Shown here in pieces: positions 24,664 to 32,086 of a stretch of DNA of 64,000 bases. Within the stretch, counting starts at the first letter, position 1. The number at the start of each line of letters is the position of its first letter. Both the position numbers and the translations under genes were made by a program. The notes below the pieces were generated by a model, which was given only the letters and a program-made list of their open reading frames with translations, was not told the DNA's origin and searched no databases. The stretch covers positions 1 through 64,000 of the forward strand of contig NZ_JARVRF010000021.1 of assembly GCF_030209835.1 (NCBI RefSeq). The letters are read 5' to 3'. This stretch comes from Arthrobacter sp. efr-133-R2A-120. GTDB taxonomy: Bacteria; Actinomycetota; Actinomycetes; Actinomycetales; Micrococcaceae.

Positions 24664-26433
24664 ATGTCCATTGGACACCGCCAGAAAGACCCGAAACACA
24701 TGACTACTTTTGCTGCCCTTGGCACGCCCAAGGCCATCGCCGAGTCCCTCGCTGCAGATGGCATCGAAGAGGCTTTCCCCATCCAGGTCAAGACCCTCCC
24801 GGATACGCTCGCTGGCCGCGACGTCCTGGGCCGTGGCCGCACCGGCTCCGGCAAGACCATCGCTTTCGCTATCCCGCTCGTGGCGCGTCTCGCCGAGCGC
24901 GAAGCCAAGCACTTCCGCAAGCCCGGCCGCCCCATGGGACTGGTCCTCGCGCCGACCCGCGAGCTGGCCACACAGATCAACGCCACCATCGAACCGATGG
25001 CCAAGGCCATGGGCCTGAACACCACGGTCATCTACGGTGGCATCTCCCAGGCCCGCCAGGAAAAGGCGCTGCGCGCCGGCGTCGACATCGTCATCGCCTG
25101 CCCGGGCCGCCTTGAGGACCTCATCCGCCAGCGCATCCTGACCCTCGAAGCCGTCGAGATCACCGTGCTGGACGAGGCCGACCACATGGCCGATCTCGGC
25201 TTCCTCCCGGTGGTCAAGAAGCTCATGGACATGACCCCCACCCAGGGCCAGCGCCTGCTCTTCTCCGCGACGTTGGACAACGGTGTTGACAAGCTGGTCA
25301 ACCGTTACCTGTCCAACCCGCTGACCCACTCCGTGGACGACCCGCAGGCCGCGGTGACCACCATGGAGCACCACGTCCTGGTGGTCAACGACCAGACCGT
25401 CAAGAAGCAGCTGATCGTGGAGCTGGCCTCCGGCGCTGGCCGCCGCGTCCTCTTCATGCGGACCAAGCACCACGCACGCAAGCTCGCCAAGACCCTCACC
25501 GACTGCGGCATCCCCGCTGTCGACCTTCACGGCAACCTGTCGCAGAATGCCCGTGACCGCAACCTCGCCGAGTTCTCCAGCGGAGAGGTCCGGGTCCTGG
25601 TGGCCACCGACGTCGCAGCCCGCGGCGTGCACGTAGACGACGTCGAACTCGTCATCCACGTTGACCCGCCCACAGAGCACAAGGCTTACCTGCACCGCTC
25701 CGGCCGTACGGCCCGCGCAGGTTCCGACGGCACTGTGGTCACGCTGACGCTCCCCGAGCAGCAGTCCGACGTCAAGAAGCTCATGAAGGCTGCCGGCGTC
25801 GACGTTTCGTTCGAACGCGTCACGGCCAACTCCCCGCTGGTTGCCGAGCTCGTGGGCGAGGTCGCCGACAAGGTTGACCCGCGCACCCGTGCGGCATTGC
25901 TCGCAGCGAAGACCCAGCAGCCGGGCGGCGGTACCTCCACAGGTGCCAATGCCCAGCGCAAACGGGCTCGTCGCTCCACACAGGCTGCACCCACTGCGGG
26001 TGGCCGTGGTGGTCGCGGTGGCCGCGGCAAGGTTTCGGCCGAGCCCGTACGCACCGACATCAACCGCGCCGAGCGCCGCGCAGCCGCGAACGACGACGTC
26101 GCCCGCAGCTCACGTGGACGCGGCAACGCAGCAGCCGGTCACCGCAACGACGTTCCTGGTGCTCGTGGCCAAGGTGCGCAGGGTGGTCGCAGCGGCCGTC
26201 CGGCGACAGGTCAGCGTGCTGCCGCTGGCAACCGCTCGGCGTCGGCTCCGCGGACGGAATCCGCAACGTCCACGCGCAGCAGTGGCAACAAGGCTGTGTG
26301 GTCCTCGAACACGGGCGGCAACTCCGGCGGCTCGTACGGCTCCGGCTCAGGCAACTCGGGTTCCGGCCGTCCGGCCCGCAGCGGCCCGCGCCGTGCCTCG
26401 GCTCCCGCGTCGAACGAGCGCCGCGGCCGCTAA
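24664..26433 (+). CDS. DEAD-box RNA helicase with RGG-type tail
   Basis: A 589-residue ATP-dependent RNA helicase for RNA or ribosome remodelling, often cold-induced. It has the Q motif (FAALGTPKAIAESL...FPIQ), motif I GRTGSGKT, Ia APTRELATQ, II VLDEADHM, III SAT, and VI HRSGRTARAG, all in the first ~380 residues. The C-terminal ~200 residues are basic and low-complexity (GGRGGRGGRGK, GSYGSGSGNSGSG), an RNA-binding tail. The start at 24664 follows GGGGGA; ATG 24700 (MTTFAALG) is an equally plausible start. The leader carries a terminator hairpin. Confidence 0.93.
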   Translation: MSIGHRQKDPKHMTTFAALGTPKAIAESLAADGIEEAFPIQVKTLPDTLAGRDVLGRGRTGSGKTIAFAIPLVARLAEREAKHFRKPGRPMGLVLAPTRELATQINATIEPMAKAMGLNTTVIYGGISQARQEKALRAGVDIVIACPGRLEDLIRQRILTLEAVEITVLDEADHMADLGFLPVVKKLMDMTPTQGQRLLFSATLDNGVDKLVNRYLSNPLTHSVDDPQAAVTTMEHHVLVVNDQTVKKQLIVELASGAGRRVLFMRTKHHARKLAKTLTDCGIPAVDLHGNLSQNARDRNLAEFSSGEVRVLVATDVAARGVHVDDVELVIHVDPPTEHKAYLHRSGRTARAGSDGTVVTLTLPEQQSDVKKLMKAAGVDVSFERVTANSPLVAELVGEVADKVDPRTRAALLAAKTQQPGGGTSTGANAQRKRARRSTQAAPTAGGRGGRGGRGKVSAEPVRTDINRAERRAAANDDVARSSRGRGNAAAGHRNDVPGARGQGAQGGRSGRPATGQRAAAGNRSASAPRTESATSTRSSGNKAVWSSNTGGNSGGSYGSGSGNSGSGRPARSGPRRASAPASNERRGR

Positions 26434-26435
26434 GG

Positions 26436-27086
26436 CTACCACCCGCGCTCGCGCCATTCCGCAAGGTGTGGCCTCTCCGCACCGAGTGTGGTCGGATCTC
26501 CATGGCCCGGATGCACCACGGTGTCGTCCGGGTAGACCTCGAATAGCCGTTCGCTCACGTCGTTCAACAGCGAAGTGAAGCGGGCGGCGTCGTTCTGCGT
26601 GTTGCCAACGCCTCCGGGGAACAACGAGTCGCCGCTGAAAATGTGCGCGGGCCCTTCCGGGTCCAGGTACACGTAGGCGATCGAACCCGGAGTGTGGCCG
26701 CGCAAGTGCACCGCGGAGATGTCGAAACCGTCGAAGTTCCCCACATCGCCATGGTGCAGCGGAACATCCACGGGCACAGGCAGCGCGTCGGCGTCGTCCA
26801 CTCCGGCCGAGGTCTTCGCGCCCGTAGCTTCCACCAACCCGGGAAGCGCACGGACGTGGTCCCAATGCTGGTGGGTGGTGGCGATGAGGGCCAGTTTCGG
26901 CGGCGATGCGGCGTCGGCGACCGACTCCGCAAGCATTGCTTGGATCGCCGGAAGGTCGTCCGCGGCGTCGATCAGGAGCTGCGCGCCGCTTGCCTTTGCG
27001 GTGAGCAGGTACACGTTGTTGTTCATCTCGCTGACCGAGATTCGCCGGATGGTGATGTCACGCAGTGAATGAATGAGTGAGTCCAT
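26436..27086 (-). CDS. MBL fold metallo-hydrolase (glyoxalase II-like)
   Basis: A 216-residue hydrolase with the metal motif THQHWDH (HxHxDH) near residue 72, a later FSGDSLFPGGVGN, and HPGHGDPT. It starts RRISVSEMNNNVYLL, as in the glyoxalase II-like group that cleaves thioesters. Its function in this organism is not defined by context: it is convergent with the helicase and followed upstream by an aldo/keto reductase on the same strand, 36 bases away. Confidence 0.87.
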   Translation of the reverse strand: MDSLIHSLRDITIRRISVSEMNNNVYLLTAKASGAQLLIDAADDLPAIQAMLAESVADAASPPKLALIATTHQHWDHVRALPGLVEATGAKTSAGVDDADALPVPVDVPLHHGDVGNFDGFDISAVHLRGHTPGSIAYVYLDPEGPAHIFSGDSLFPGGVGNTQNDAARFTSLLNDVSERLFEVYPDDTVVHPGHGDPTTLGAERPHLAEWRERGW

Positions 27087-27122
27087 TCGTCCACTCTACG
27101 GAAGCCGCCTGCGGCTCACCGA

Positions 27123-28142
27123 CTACTCGCGGCCCTGCGAAACCCAGGTGGGATCCGCGGACCGTGAGCCGACGACGGCGTCCGCGGCGCCGTCGAGCAC
27201 GTCCAGTTGGGCGGCACTCAACTCGAGCGACAAGGCACCCAGGTTCTCATCGATCCGGTGCGCTTTGCGCGTGCCGGGGATGGGGACCACGCTCAGCTCA
27301 AGGCGGCGGCCCTGGGCGAAAAGCCAAGCCAGAGCTACCTGGGCGGGAGTTGCATCCCGGCCGGTGCTCTCGGACAGCTCGGCGGCCACGGCACGCACCG
27401 CGGCAACAACCGCCTGGTTGGCGTCGAGTGCGTCGTCCGCAAAACGGGGGATGCGGTGCCGGAAATCGTTCTCGCCGAGTTGATCGGCGCTGACGGTTCC
27501 GGTGAGGAAGCCCCGGCCAAGCGGCGAATAGGGCACGAAGCCGACACCGAGCTCTGCCGCAGTCGGGACGACGTTGCGCTCAACGTCCCGGCTCCAGATT
27601 GACCACTCGCTCTGCACGGCGGCTATCGGGTGCACGGCGTTGGCTTCCCTCAGCTCCTCGGCTGTCACTTCAGACAGGCCAAGGTACCGGACTTTGCCTG
27701 CCCGGACAAGCTCTGCCATGGCCTCCACGGTTTCCACAATCGGAACGCGGAGGTCGCGGCGGTGCATGTAGTAGAGGTCGATGACATCGGCGCCCAGGCG
27801 ACGGAGGCTTGCTTCCGCCGCCTGGGCCACGTACGCGGTGTCTCCCCGGACATCTGTGTAGCCCTCGCGCGGGTTGCCCACGATGCCGAACTTGGTGGCC
27901 AACTGGACCTCGTCGCGTCGGTCCTTCAGCAGCTTTGCGATCAGTTCCTCGTTGTCGCCCGCGCCGTAAATATCCGCGGTGTCGATGAAGCTGATGCCGG
28001 CATCCACGGCGTGGTGCAGCGTCTTGAGGGATTCGGCGGGATCCACTTCGCCATACACGGGGGTCAATGCCATCCCGCCGAAACCAAGGGGGCTCACGGC
28101 CAGGCCGTCGCCGAGTTGTACATTCGTGGTTTCCGGGCTCAT
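27123..28142 (-). CDS. Aldo/keto reductase
   Basis: A 339-residue NAD(P)H-dependent oxidoreductase. The catalytic tetrad is visible in ISFIDTADIYGAGDNE (Asp, Tyr), VQLATKFGIVG (Lys) and DLYYMHRRDLRVPIVE (His). It belongs to the AKR11/13-like group that reduces or oxidises sugars and aldehydes. It is probably cotranscribed with the MBL hydrolase gene just downstream. It differs clearly from the YghZ-like reductase at 19592. Confidence 0.9.
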   Translation of the reverse strand: MSPETTNVQLGDGLAVSPLGFGGMALTPVYGEVDPAESLKTLHHAVDAGISFIDTADIYGAGDNEELIAKLLKDRRDEVQLATKFGIVGNPREGYTDVRGDTAYVAQAAEASLRRLGADVIDLYYMHRRDLRVPIVETVEAMAELVRAGKVRYLGLSEVTAEELREANAVHPIAAVQSEWSIWSRDVERNVVPTAAELGVGFVPYSPLGRGFLTGTVSADQLGENDFRHRIPRFADDALDANQAVVAAVRAVAAELSESTGRDATPAQVALAWLFAQGRRLELSVVPIPGTRKAHRIDENLGALSLELSAAQLDVLDGAADAVVGSRSADPTWVSQGRE

Positions 28143-28211
28143 CGTGCTTCTCCTTCGCCGAGTGTTCGTCTCACTGCTGGCAACTCCGTCGGGCGGGGGA
28201 GTATTCCGCGC

Positions 28212-28577
28212 TCATCGCCGGGCGGGCTCGGCCACTTCTTCACGCTTCTCCGTGGGAAGGGCCTTCAACCCGGCTGCGCAACCCACGATTCCCGCGATGA
28301 ATAGCAGCTTGAGCGGGCTGGCTGGTTCGACGCCGGTGGCCATCGCCCAGCCGACCGTCAGCGCCGCGCCGATCCCGACCCAGACGGCGTAGGCCGTGCC
28401 CAGCGGAATCCACTTCACCGCGATGCCGAGGCCGATCATGCTGAGGGTCGCGGTGACGGCGAAGACCACGGTGGGGACGGCTTGGCTGAATCCGTCGGAC
28501 AGACCGAGGGCCGTCGCCCACACAGCTTCGAGCACGGCGGAGGCCAGCAGAACGGCCCATGCAAACTTGGCTTTCAT
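28212..28577 (-). CDS. Small multidrug resistance (SMR) protein, second of a pair
   Basis: A 121-residue protein with four membrane segments and the SMR hallmarks LEAVWATALGLSDGF (essential Glu17) and PLGTAYAVWVGIGA. It starts at ATG 28577, two bases after the stop of the first SMR gene; the in-frame extension further upstream is rejected. The C-terminal tail (LPTEKREEVAEPARR) is charged and longer than in the partner. The two genes form a co-transcribed pair under a guanidine-III riboswitch and probably form a heteromeric guanidinium exporter. Confidence 0.88.
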   Translation of the reverse strand: MKAKFAWAVLLASAVLEAVWATALGLSDGFSQAVPTVVFAVTATLSMIGLGIAVKWIPLGTAYAVWVGIGAALTVGWAMATGVEPASPLKLLFIAGIVGCAAGLKALPTEKREEVAEPARR

Positions 28578-28579
28578 CG

Positions 28580-28894
28580 CTACGCCACCACCTTCAAGCC
28601 GACCACGCACACGCCGATCCCGGCGAGCAAGAGCAGCCGAGCCGCCGTCGGGCGCTCAACCTTGGTGATCATCGCGTAAGCCGCTGTGAGAACGACGCCG
28701 ACTCCTACCCACACCGCATACGCGGTTCCGGTGGGAATGGTTTGCATGGCGAAGGCCAGGCCTGCGGTGCTCGCGACCACGGTGACGAGGAAGACGGCGG
28801 AGGGCAGCGGTTTGCGGAAGCCTTTGGAGCGGTGGAGTGCGGCCGCCCAGACGGCCTCGAGCGCTCCGGACAGAATGAGGATTAACCACGACAT
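28580..28894 (-). CDS. SMR guanidinium exporter, SugE/Gdx-like
   Basis: A 104-residue, four-segment membrane protein whose N-terminus MSWLILILSGALEAVWAAAL closely follows E. coli SugE/Gdx, the guanidinium exporter. Glu13 is the substrate/proton site, and PTGTAYAVWVGVG is the conserved third-segment motif. It exports guanidinium in exchange for protons. The ATG is 12 bases after a guanidine-III riboswitch, with AAAGGA between, giving direct translational control. It pairs with the second SMR gene. Confidence 0.93.
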   Translation of the reverse strand: MSWLILILSGALEAVWAAALHRSKGFRKPLPSAVFLVTVVASTAGLAFAMQTIPTGTAYAVWVGVGVVLTAAYAMITKVERPTAARLLLLAGIGVCVVGLKVVA

Positions 28895-28906
28895 GACAGG
28901 TCCTTT

Positions 28907-28947
28907 GGCCAGTCTTGTCGCGTGCCGGGTACTGAACCGTCGTCCGG
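28907..28947 (-). ncRNA. Guanidine-III (ykkC-III) riboswitch
   Basis: On the minus strand the 41-base element begins CCGGACGACGGTTCAG, continues TACCCGG and ends GACAAGACTGGCC. These blocks match the guanidine-III aptamer as recalled (CCGGACGA...TACCCGG...GACAAGAC), with a pseudoknot of CCGG with CCGG and a second stem GGTTCAGT/ACTGGCC with one bulge. The 3' stem abuts the ribosome site AAAGGA (28906-28901) of the SMR gene, so ligand binding should set access to it. Confidence 0.9.
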
Positions 28948-29026
28948 AGGTCCCTGTGCGGGCCTTCCTTCGAGGCTAGCAAAGCCCGACGCCGGGTGGC
29001 CAGCTTTGGTGGCGAGCCTCACCAAG

Positions 29027-29036
29027 GGACATGTCC
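29027..29036. repeat. GGACATGTCC palindrome
   Basis: A ten-base palindrome upstream of the SMR operon and next to the 3' end of hutD. The identical sequence occurs twice in the carboxyltransferase gene at 15003-15054. It could be a remnant of the same dispersed repeat or a regulator site. Confidence 0.4.
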
Positions 29037-29047
29037 GGTGCTGGGAT

Positions 29048-29704
29048 CTAGGAGTGCGCATGCTCCACGCGGTCGATGGAGATGACGGCGAGGAATCCAC
29101 GGCCCAGGATTTCCGGGCTGCTGGTGTCGGAACCCACTACTGCGTCGTAGCGGGCGAGTTCCACGGACTCCGCAGGCGCGACGGCGGCGGTTCCACCCTC
29201 GGAGCCGTCCAAGACCTCCGCAGACGCAGCCGATTCCGCAGGCTCCGCGCCGGGACTCACCGAAGCCCTACCCTCCAAAAGGACTGCCAACTGGCCTTCG
29301 AATACCGGGTGTGCGCGCTTCTTGGAGAGCTCGATGATGGACGTGTAGCCCTTGAATTCGCCGGCCCTGGCGATCACGTTGAGGTCCCGGATGTCGCCGG
29401 TGGGGAGTGCGCTGGCCGAAGCCGCTTCGCCTGAAAACCGGAAAGGCCGATACTTTTCCAGCGGGTGTTCTTCGCCATCCACCGTGAGCAGCAGCAATTC
29501 GCCGTCGATCACTGTGAGGACTCGCTCCATGCCAGGGAACGTCGAGAAATCGCCGGCCGATCCGACGTCGGCGATGCTGACCCGCCAGTCCCACGCTCCG
29601 TCTTGCGCGGACGCTGCTTTCGGATGGCTGGCGAGTTCGCGGGTCACCCCGCCTCCGTTGCGCCATGGTTCGGGTTTGAGCTCGGCAAAGCGGATGATCT
29701 CCAT
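29048..29704 (-). CDS. hutD: HutD/Ves family protein
   Basis: A 218-residue cupin-like protein. It begins MEIIRFAELKPEPWRNGGGVTRELA, contains WDWRVSIADVGSAGDFSTFPGMERVLTVIDG and YRPFRFSGE, the conserved signature of HutD. HutD is linked to histidine utilisation regulation in other bacteria, but no hut genes are in the window. An Ala/Glu/Ser-rich insert occurs near residues 145-180. The ATG at 29704 follows GGAGCGC; an upstream extension to 29785 is rejected. Its exact role is not known. Confidence 0.85.
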   Translation of the reverse strand: MEIIRFAELKPEPWRNGGGVTRELASHPKAASAQDGAWDWRVSIADVGSAGDFSTFPGMERVLTVIDGELLLLTVDGEEHPLEKYRPFRFSGEAASASALPTGDIRDLNVIARAGEFKGYTSIIELSKKRAHPVFEGQLAVLLEGRASVSPGAEPAESAASAEVLDGSEGGTAAVAPAESVELARYDAVVGSDTSSPEILGRGFLAVISIDRVEHAHS

Positions 29705-29837
29705 GCGCTCCAGCCTAGCCCGAGCCCGCCGTCGGCAGGCTGAGCGCTTGCGTAACATCGGTGCAATCTTGACGCGGTTCACCAATCCCGCGGGCCCTTG
29801 CTAACGTCGTAGGGAGGTAAACGGTTGGAGGCGCGGA

Positions 29838-30434
29838 ATGTTCGTCAAAGTGTGCGGTTTGAGCACGCCTGAATCCGTGCAGGCCGCCGTCGAGTCCGGC
29901 GCGGACGCCGTGGGTTTCGTGCTGACGAAGAGTCCGCGCGAAGTATCGCCTGACCGTGCCCGAGACTTGCTGGTCCATGTACCGGACGGTGTGACCGCCG
30001 TCGGAGTCTTCCGTCACGAGGCAGCGGCCGATGCCGTCGCAACCGCGCGCGAGGCCGGCCTCGTATGGGTTCAGCTGCACGGAAGCCGTTCCCCGGAAGA
30101 CGTTAAGACCGTGCACGACGCCGGCATGCGGCTCATCCGGGCCGTCACCGTGGGTGCCGCTCCGGACGAGTTCGAGGAGTGGGGCGAGGAACTTCTCCTG
30201 ATCGACGCCGCAGTACCAGGTTCAGGCGAGGCGTGGGACTATTCCTCGGTCCGGAATCTGGGCCTGGGTGCACGCCACTGGTTGTTGGCTGGAGGATTGA
30301 CCCCGTCCAACGTCGGGGCCGCGGCGTCCGAAGCCGAGGCCTGGGGCGTCGACGTGTCCAGCGGCGTGGAGTCCTCCCGCGGGGTGAAGGACCTCGACCT
30401 CGTTCGCGCCTTTGTCCACGCCGCAAAAGCCTGA
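29838..30434 (+). CDS. trpF: Phosphoribosylanthranilate isomerase (TrpF-like)
   Basis: A 198-residue TIM-barrel enzyme of tryptophan synthesis. It shows KVCGLSTPESVQAAVESGADAVGFVLTKSPREVS (catalytic Cys in KVCGL), VWVQLHG, LLIDAAVPGSGEAWDY, WLLAGGLTPSNV and GVDVSSGVESSRGVKD, the family pattern. Many actinobacteria lack a separate trpF and use the bifunctional PriA, so a stand-alone gene, away from other trp genes, is notable. It may serve secondary metabolism or be a real extra TrpF. It follows the divergent hutD gene after 133 bases, with GGAGG-like sequence upstream. Confidence 0.83.
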   Translation: MFVKVCGLSTPESVQAAVESGADAVGFVLTKSPREVSPDRARDLLVHVPDGVTAVGVFRHEAAADAVATAREAGLVWVQLHGSRSPEDVKTVHDAGMRLIRAVTVGAAPDEFEEWGEELLLIDAAVPGSGEAWDYSSVRNLGLGARHWLLAGGLTPSNVGAAASEAEAWGVDVSSGVESSRGVKDLDLVRAFVHAAKA

Positions 30435-30447
30435 CGCCCCCACCCGA

Positions 30448-30508
30448 ACGCTCGCTCCGATGATGTGAGCGAGGGTCCGCGGTTTTGCCCCCGAAGGTGA
30501 GCGAGCGT
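30448..30508. repeat. Intergenic inverted-repeat element after trpF
   Basis: ACGCTCGCTC (30448-30457) pairs with GAGCGAGCGT (30499-30508). Inside, GTGAGCGAG occurs twice. It follows the trpF stop by 13 bases and precedes the arsR promoter. No U-tract is present. It resembles dispersed intergenic hairpins rather than a classic terminator; only this copy is in the window. Confidence 0.55.
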
Positions 30509-30520
30509 CGCAAGAAACCC

Positions 30521-30584
30521 TTGACAGCCGCCAGCCGCCGTCGCATATTTAACACATCGGCTAATTAGCCGATGTGTTAAATAT
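30521..30584 (+). promoter_or_regulatory. arsR promoter with perfect 40-bp palindromic operator
   Basis: TTGACA (30521-30526) with CATATT (30544-30549) 17 bases on. A perfect 40-base palindrome (30545-30584) starts within the -10 box; each half reads ATATTTAACACATCGGCTAA or its complement. Bound regulator would block RNA polymerase, so autorepression by the ArsR-type protein is expected. It is also a possible hairpin in RNA. Confidence 0.75.
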
Positions 30585-30597
30585 AAAGGCGCTAGCG

Positions 30598-30948
30598 ATG
30601 TCCACAGACCGGCTCAGTCTCATCTTCTCGGCACTGGCCGACCCCACCCGAAGGGCCATTCTGGCCCGGCTTTCGGAGGGTGAGGCCACGGTGAACGAGC
30701 TTGCCGAACCGTTCGACATCAGCCTGCCCGCCGTCTCCCGGCATCTCAAGGTCCTGGAAAACGCAGGGCTCATCAGCCGGAGCCGGAATGCGCAATGGCG
30801 GTCTTCCAAATTAGAAGCGGAACCACTGCGCGAAGCCACCGAATGGATGGACAAATACAGGCGCTTCTGGGATGCCAGTTTTATCCGCCTCGACGCCCAC
30901 CTGCGCAAGATTCAGCACGATTCGAAGGATCCAGGAGCCAAGCAATGA
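30598..30948 (+). CDS. ArsR family transcriptional regulator
   Basis: A 116-residue winged-helix regulator: LIFSALADPTRRAILARLSEGEATVNELAE, then the recognition helix region ISLPAVSRHLKVLENAGLISRSRNAQWR. No CxC metal site is visible, so it is not an arsenic sensor but one of the group paired with SRPBCC (AHSA1) proteins. The ATG at 30598 follows AAAGG; an earlier GTG lies within the palindrome. It overlaps the SRPBCC gene by four bases. Confidence 0.9.
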   Translation: MSTDRLSLIFSALADPTRRAILARLSEGEATVNELAEPFDISLPAVSRHLKVLENAGLISRSRNAQWRSSKLEAEPLREATEWMDKYRRFWDASFIRLDAHLRKIQHDSKDPGAKQ

Positions 30949-31406
30949 ACACGGAACAGCACATCCTCACCATGACCCGCGATTTCGATGCCCCACGCGA
31001 GCTCGTCTTCCAAGTCTTCGTGGACCCCGATCAGCTAGCCGCATGGTTCGGGCCGGTCGGCGTGGATTCGCCGCGCGACCGGATAACCGTCGACCCCCGG
31101 GTGGGCGGAGCCTGGCAGCTCGTCATGACCTGGGACGAGGACGGCGTCGCCAAGGAATCACCCATCGACGCGGTCATCACCGGATACGACCCGCCCGCCT
31201 TGCTGGTCGCCACCCAGAAAGCAGAGCCCGACGCCGGGATTACCCTTTTGCTGGAAATGCGCCTTGAGTTCGAGGTACTGGATGGCGGCCGCACGAGGCT
31301 TCATCTCACCCAGGGCCCCTTCGACTCCGAGCAATGGGTGGAAATGACCAGAGAGGGATGGGGCACCTCGTTCACCAAACTGGACACCGTGTTGGTGCGG
31401 GAATAG
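30945..31406 (+). CDS. SRPBCC (AHSA1-type) domain protein
   Basis: A 153-residue START-like protein. The pattern MTRDFDAPRELVFQVFVDPDQLAAWFGP followed by DPRVGGAWQLVM and GWGTSFTKLDTVL at the C-terminus is typical of the AHSA1 family, which binds hydrophobic ligands. It is translationally coupled to the ArsR regulator (ATGA overlap). ArsR-SRPBCC pairs are common in actinobacteria; the ligand is usually unknown. A second ArsR-SRPBCC locus is present at 50873. Confidence 0.88.
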   Translation: MNTEQHILTMTRDFDAPRELVFQVFVDPDQLAAWFGPVGVDSPRDRITVDPRVGGAWQLVMTWDEDGVAKESPIDAVITGYDPPALLVATQKAEPDAGITLLLEMRLEFEVLDGGRTRLHLTQGPFDSEQWVEMTREGWGTSFTKLDTVLVRE

Positions 31407-31545
31407 GGACGCGGTCCAAAAGGGGCCCGAAGTCAACTTGGAAGGTCGGTGCCCATTCGGGCTACACTCCACGACGGGGACAGAATGCCATTGCTCCGGA
31501 GACCGAACGGTTCCGGAGACAGACGATCAAGCAGAATGCGACCTT

Positions 31546-32022
31546 TTGAAAATCCTTTCCAAACCTCTTAACGGCCCTATCCGATACCTGACAGCCGCCC
31601 TCTTCGCCGCACTGGCGCTGTCCGGCTGCTCCACACAGGGAGGGGGCTCCGCCGCGGCGGGCACGCCGTCGTCCCCTTCTGCGGGCGACTCGGCCTCCGC
31701 AAGTGCAAGCCCAACTCCATCATCGGGGCCATTCGGGGGCTTCGCGTCTGCGGCCGAAATGTGCTCCACCATCTCCAAAGAAGCTACGGGCGCTTCGTTG
31801 CTTCCAATGTCGGCGGCGCAGGGGAAGACCGCCGAGCTGGAGCAATACAAGGCCGAGCTCACCGCCACGGCGGATCGGGTCCCGGAAGCGCTCAAGGCTG
31901 ATTTCACCAACCTCAAGGACACTGCGATTGCAGGCTTGAAGGACCAAACCGTCTACTCGAGCGGCAAGTTCGAAAAAGCGATGGCTCCCGTTACGACCTG
32001 GCTGAGCGCCAACTGCAAGTAA
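31546..32022 (+). CDS. Small secreted lipoprotein of unknown function
   Basis: About 158 residues with a lipoprotein signal: basic start, hydrophobic YLTAALFAALALSGC with the lipobox Cys near residue 28, then a Ser/Ala/Pro-rich linker (ASASASPTPSS). The mature part has two conserved-looking Cys (AEMCSTIS and the C-terminal SANCK) that may form a disulfide. The start is uncertain: a TTG at 31546 gives the best signal peptide, while the frame stays open from 31438. It stands alone between an SRPBCC gene and a DNA ligase. Function not recognised. Confidence 0.68.
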   Translation: MKILSKPLNGPIRYLTAALFAALALSGCSTQGGGSAAAGTPSSPSAGDSASASASPTPSSGPFGGFASAAEMCSTISKEATGASLLPMSAAQGKTAELEQYKAELTATADRVPEALKADFTNLKDTAIAGLKDQTVYSSGKFEKAMAPVTTWLSANCK

Positions 32023-32086
32023 TCCTTTGTCCACTTAAGCGAATGAACAGGTAGCGCGGTCCCGGTGCCGCGGCAAGAATGGCTTC

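Noticed and set aside
30448..30508. The hairpin after trpF as an intrinsic terminator
   Set aside because: Arms are 41 bases apart and no U-tract follows, so it is listed as a repeat-like element instead.
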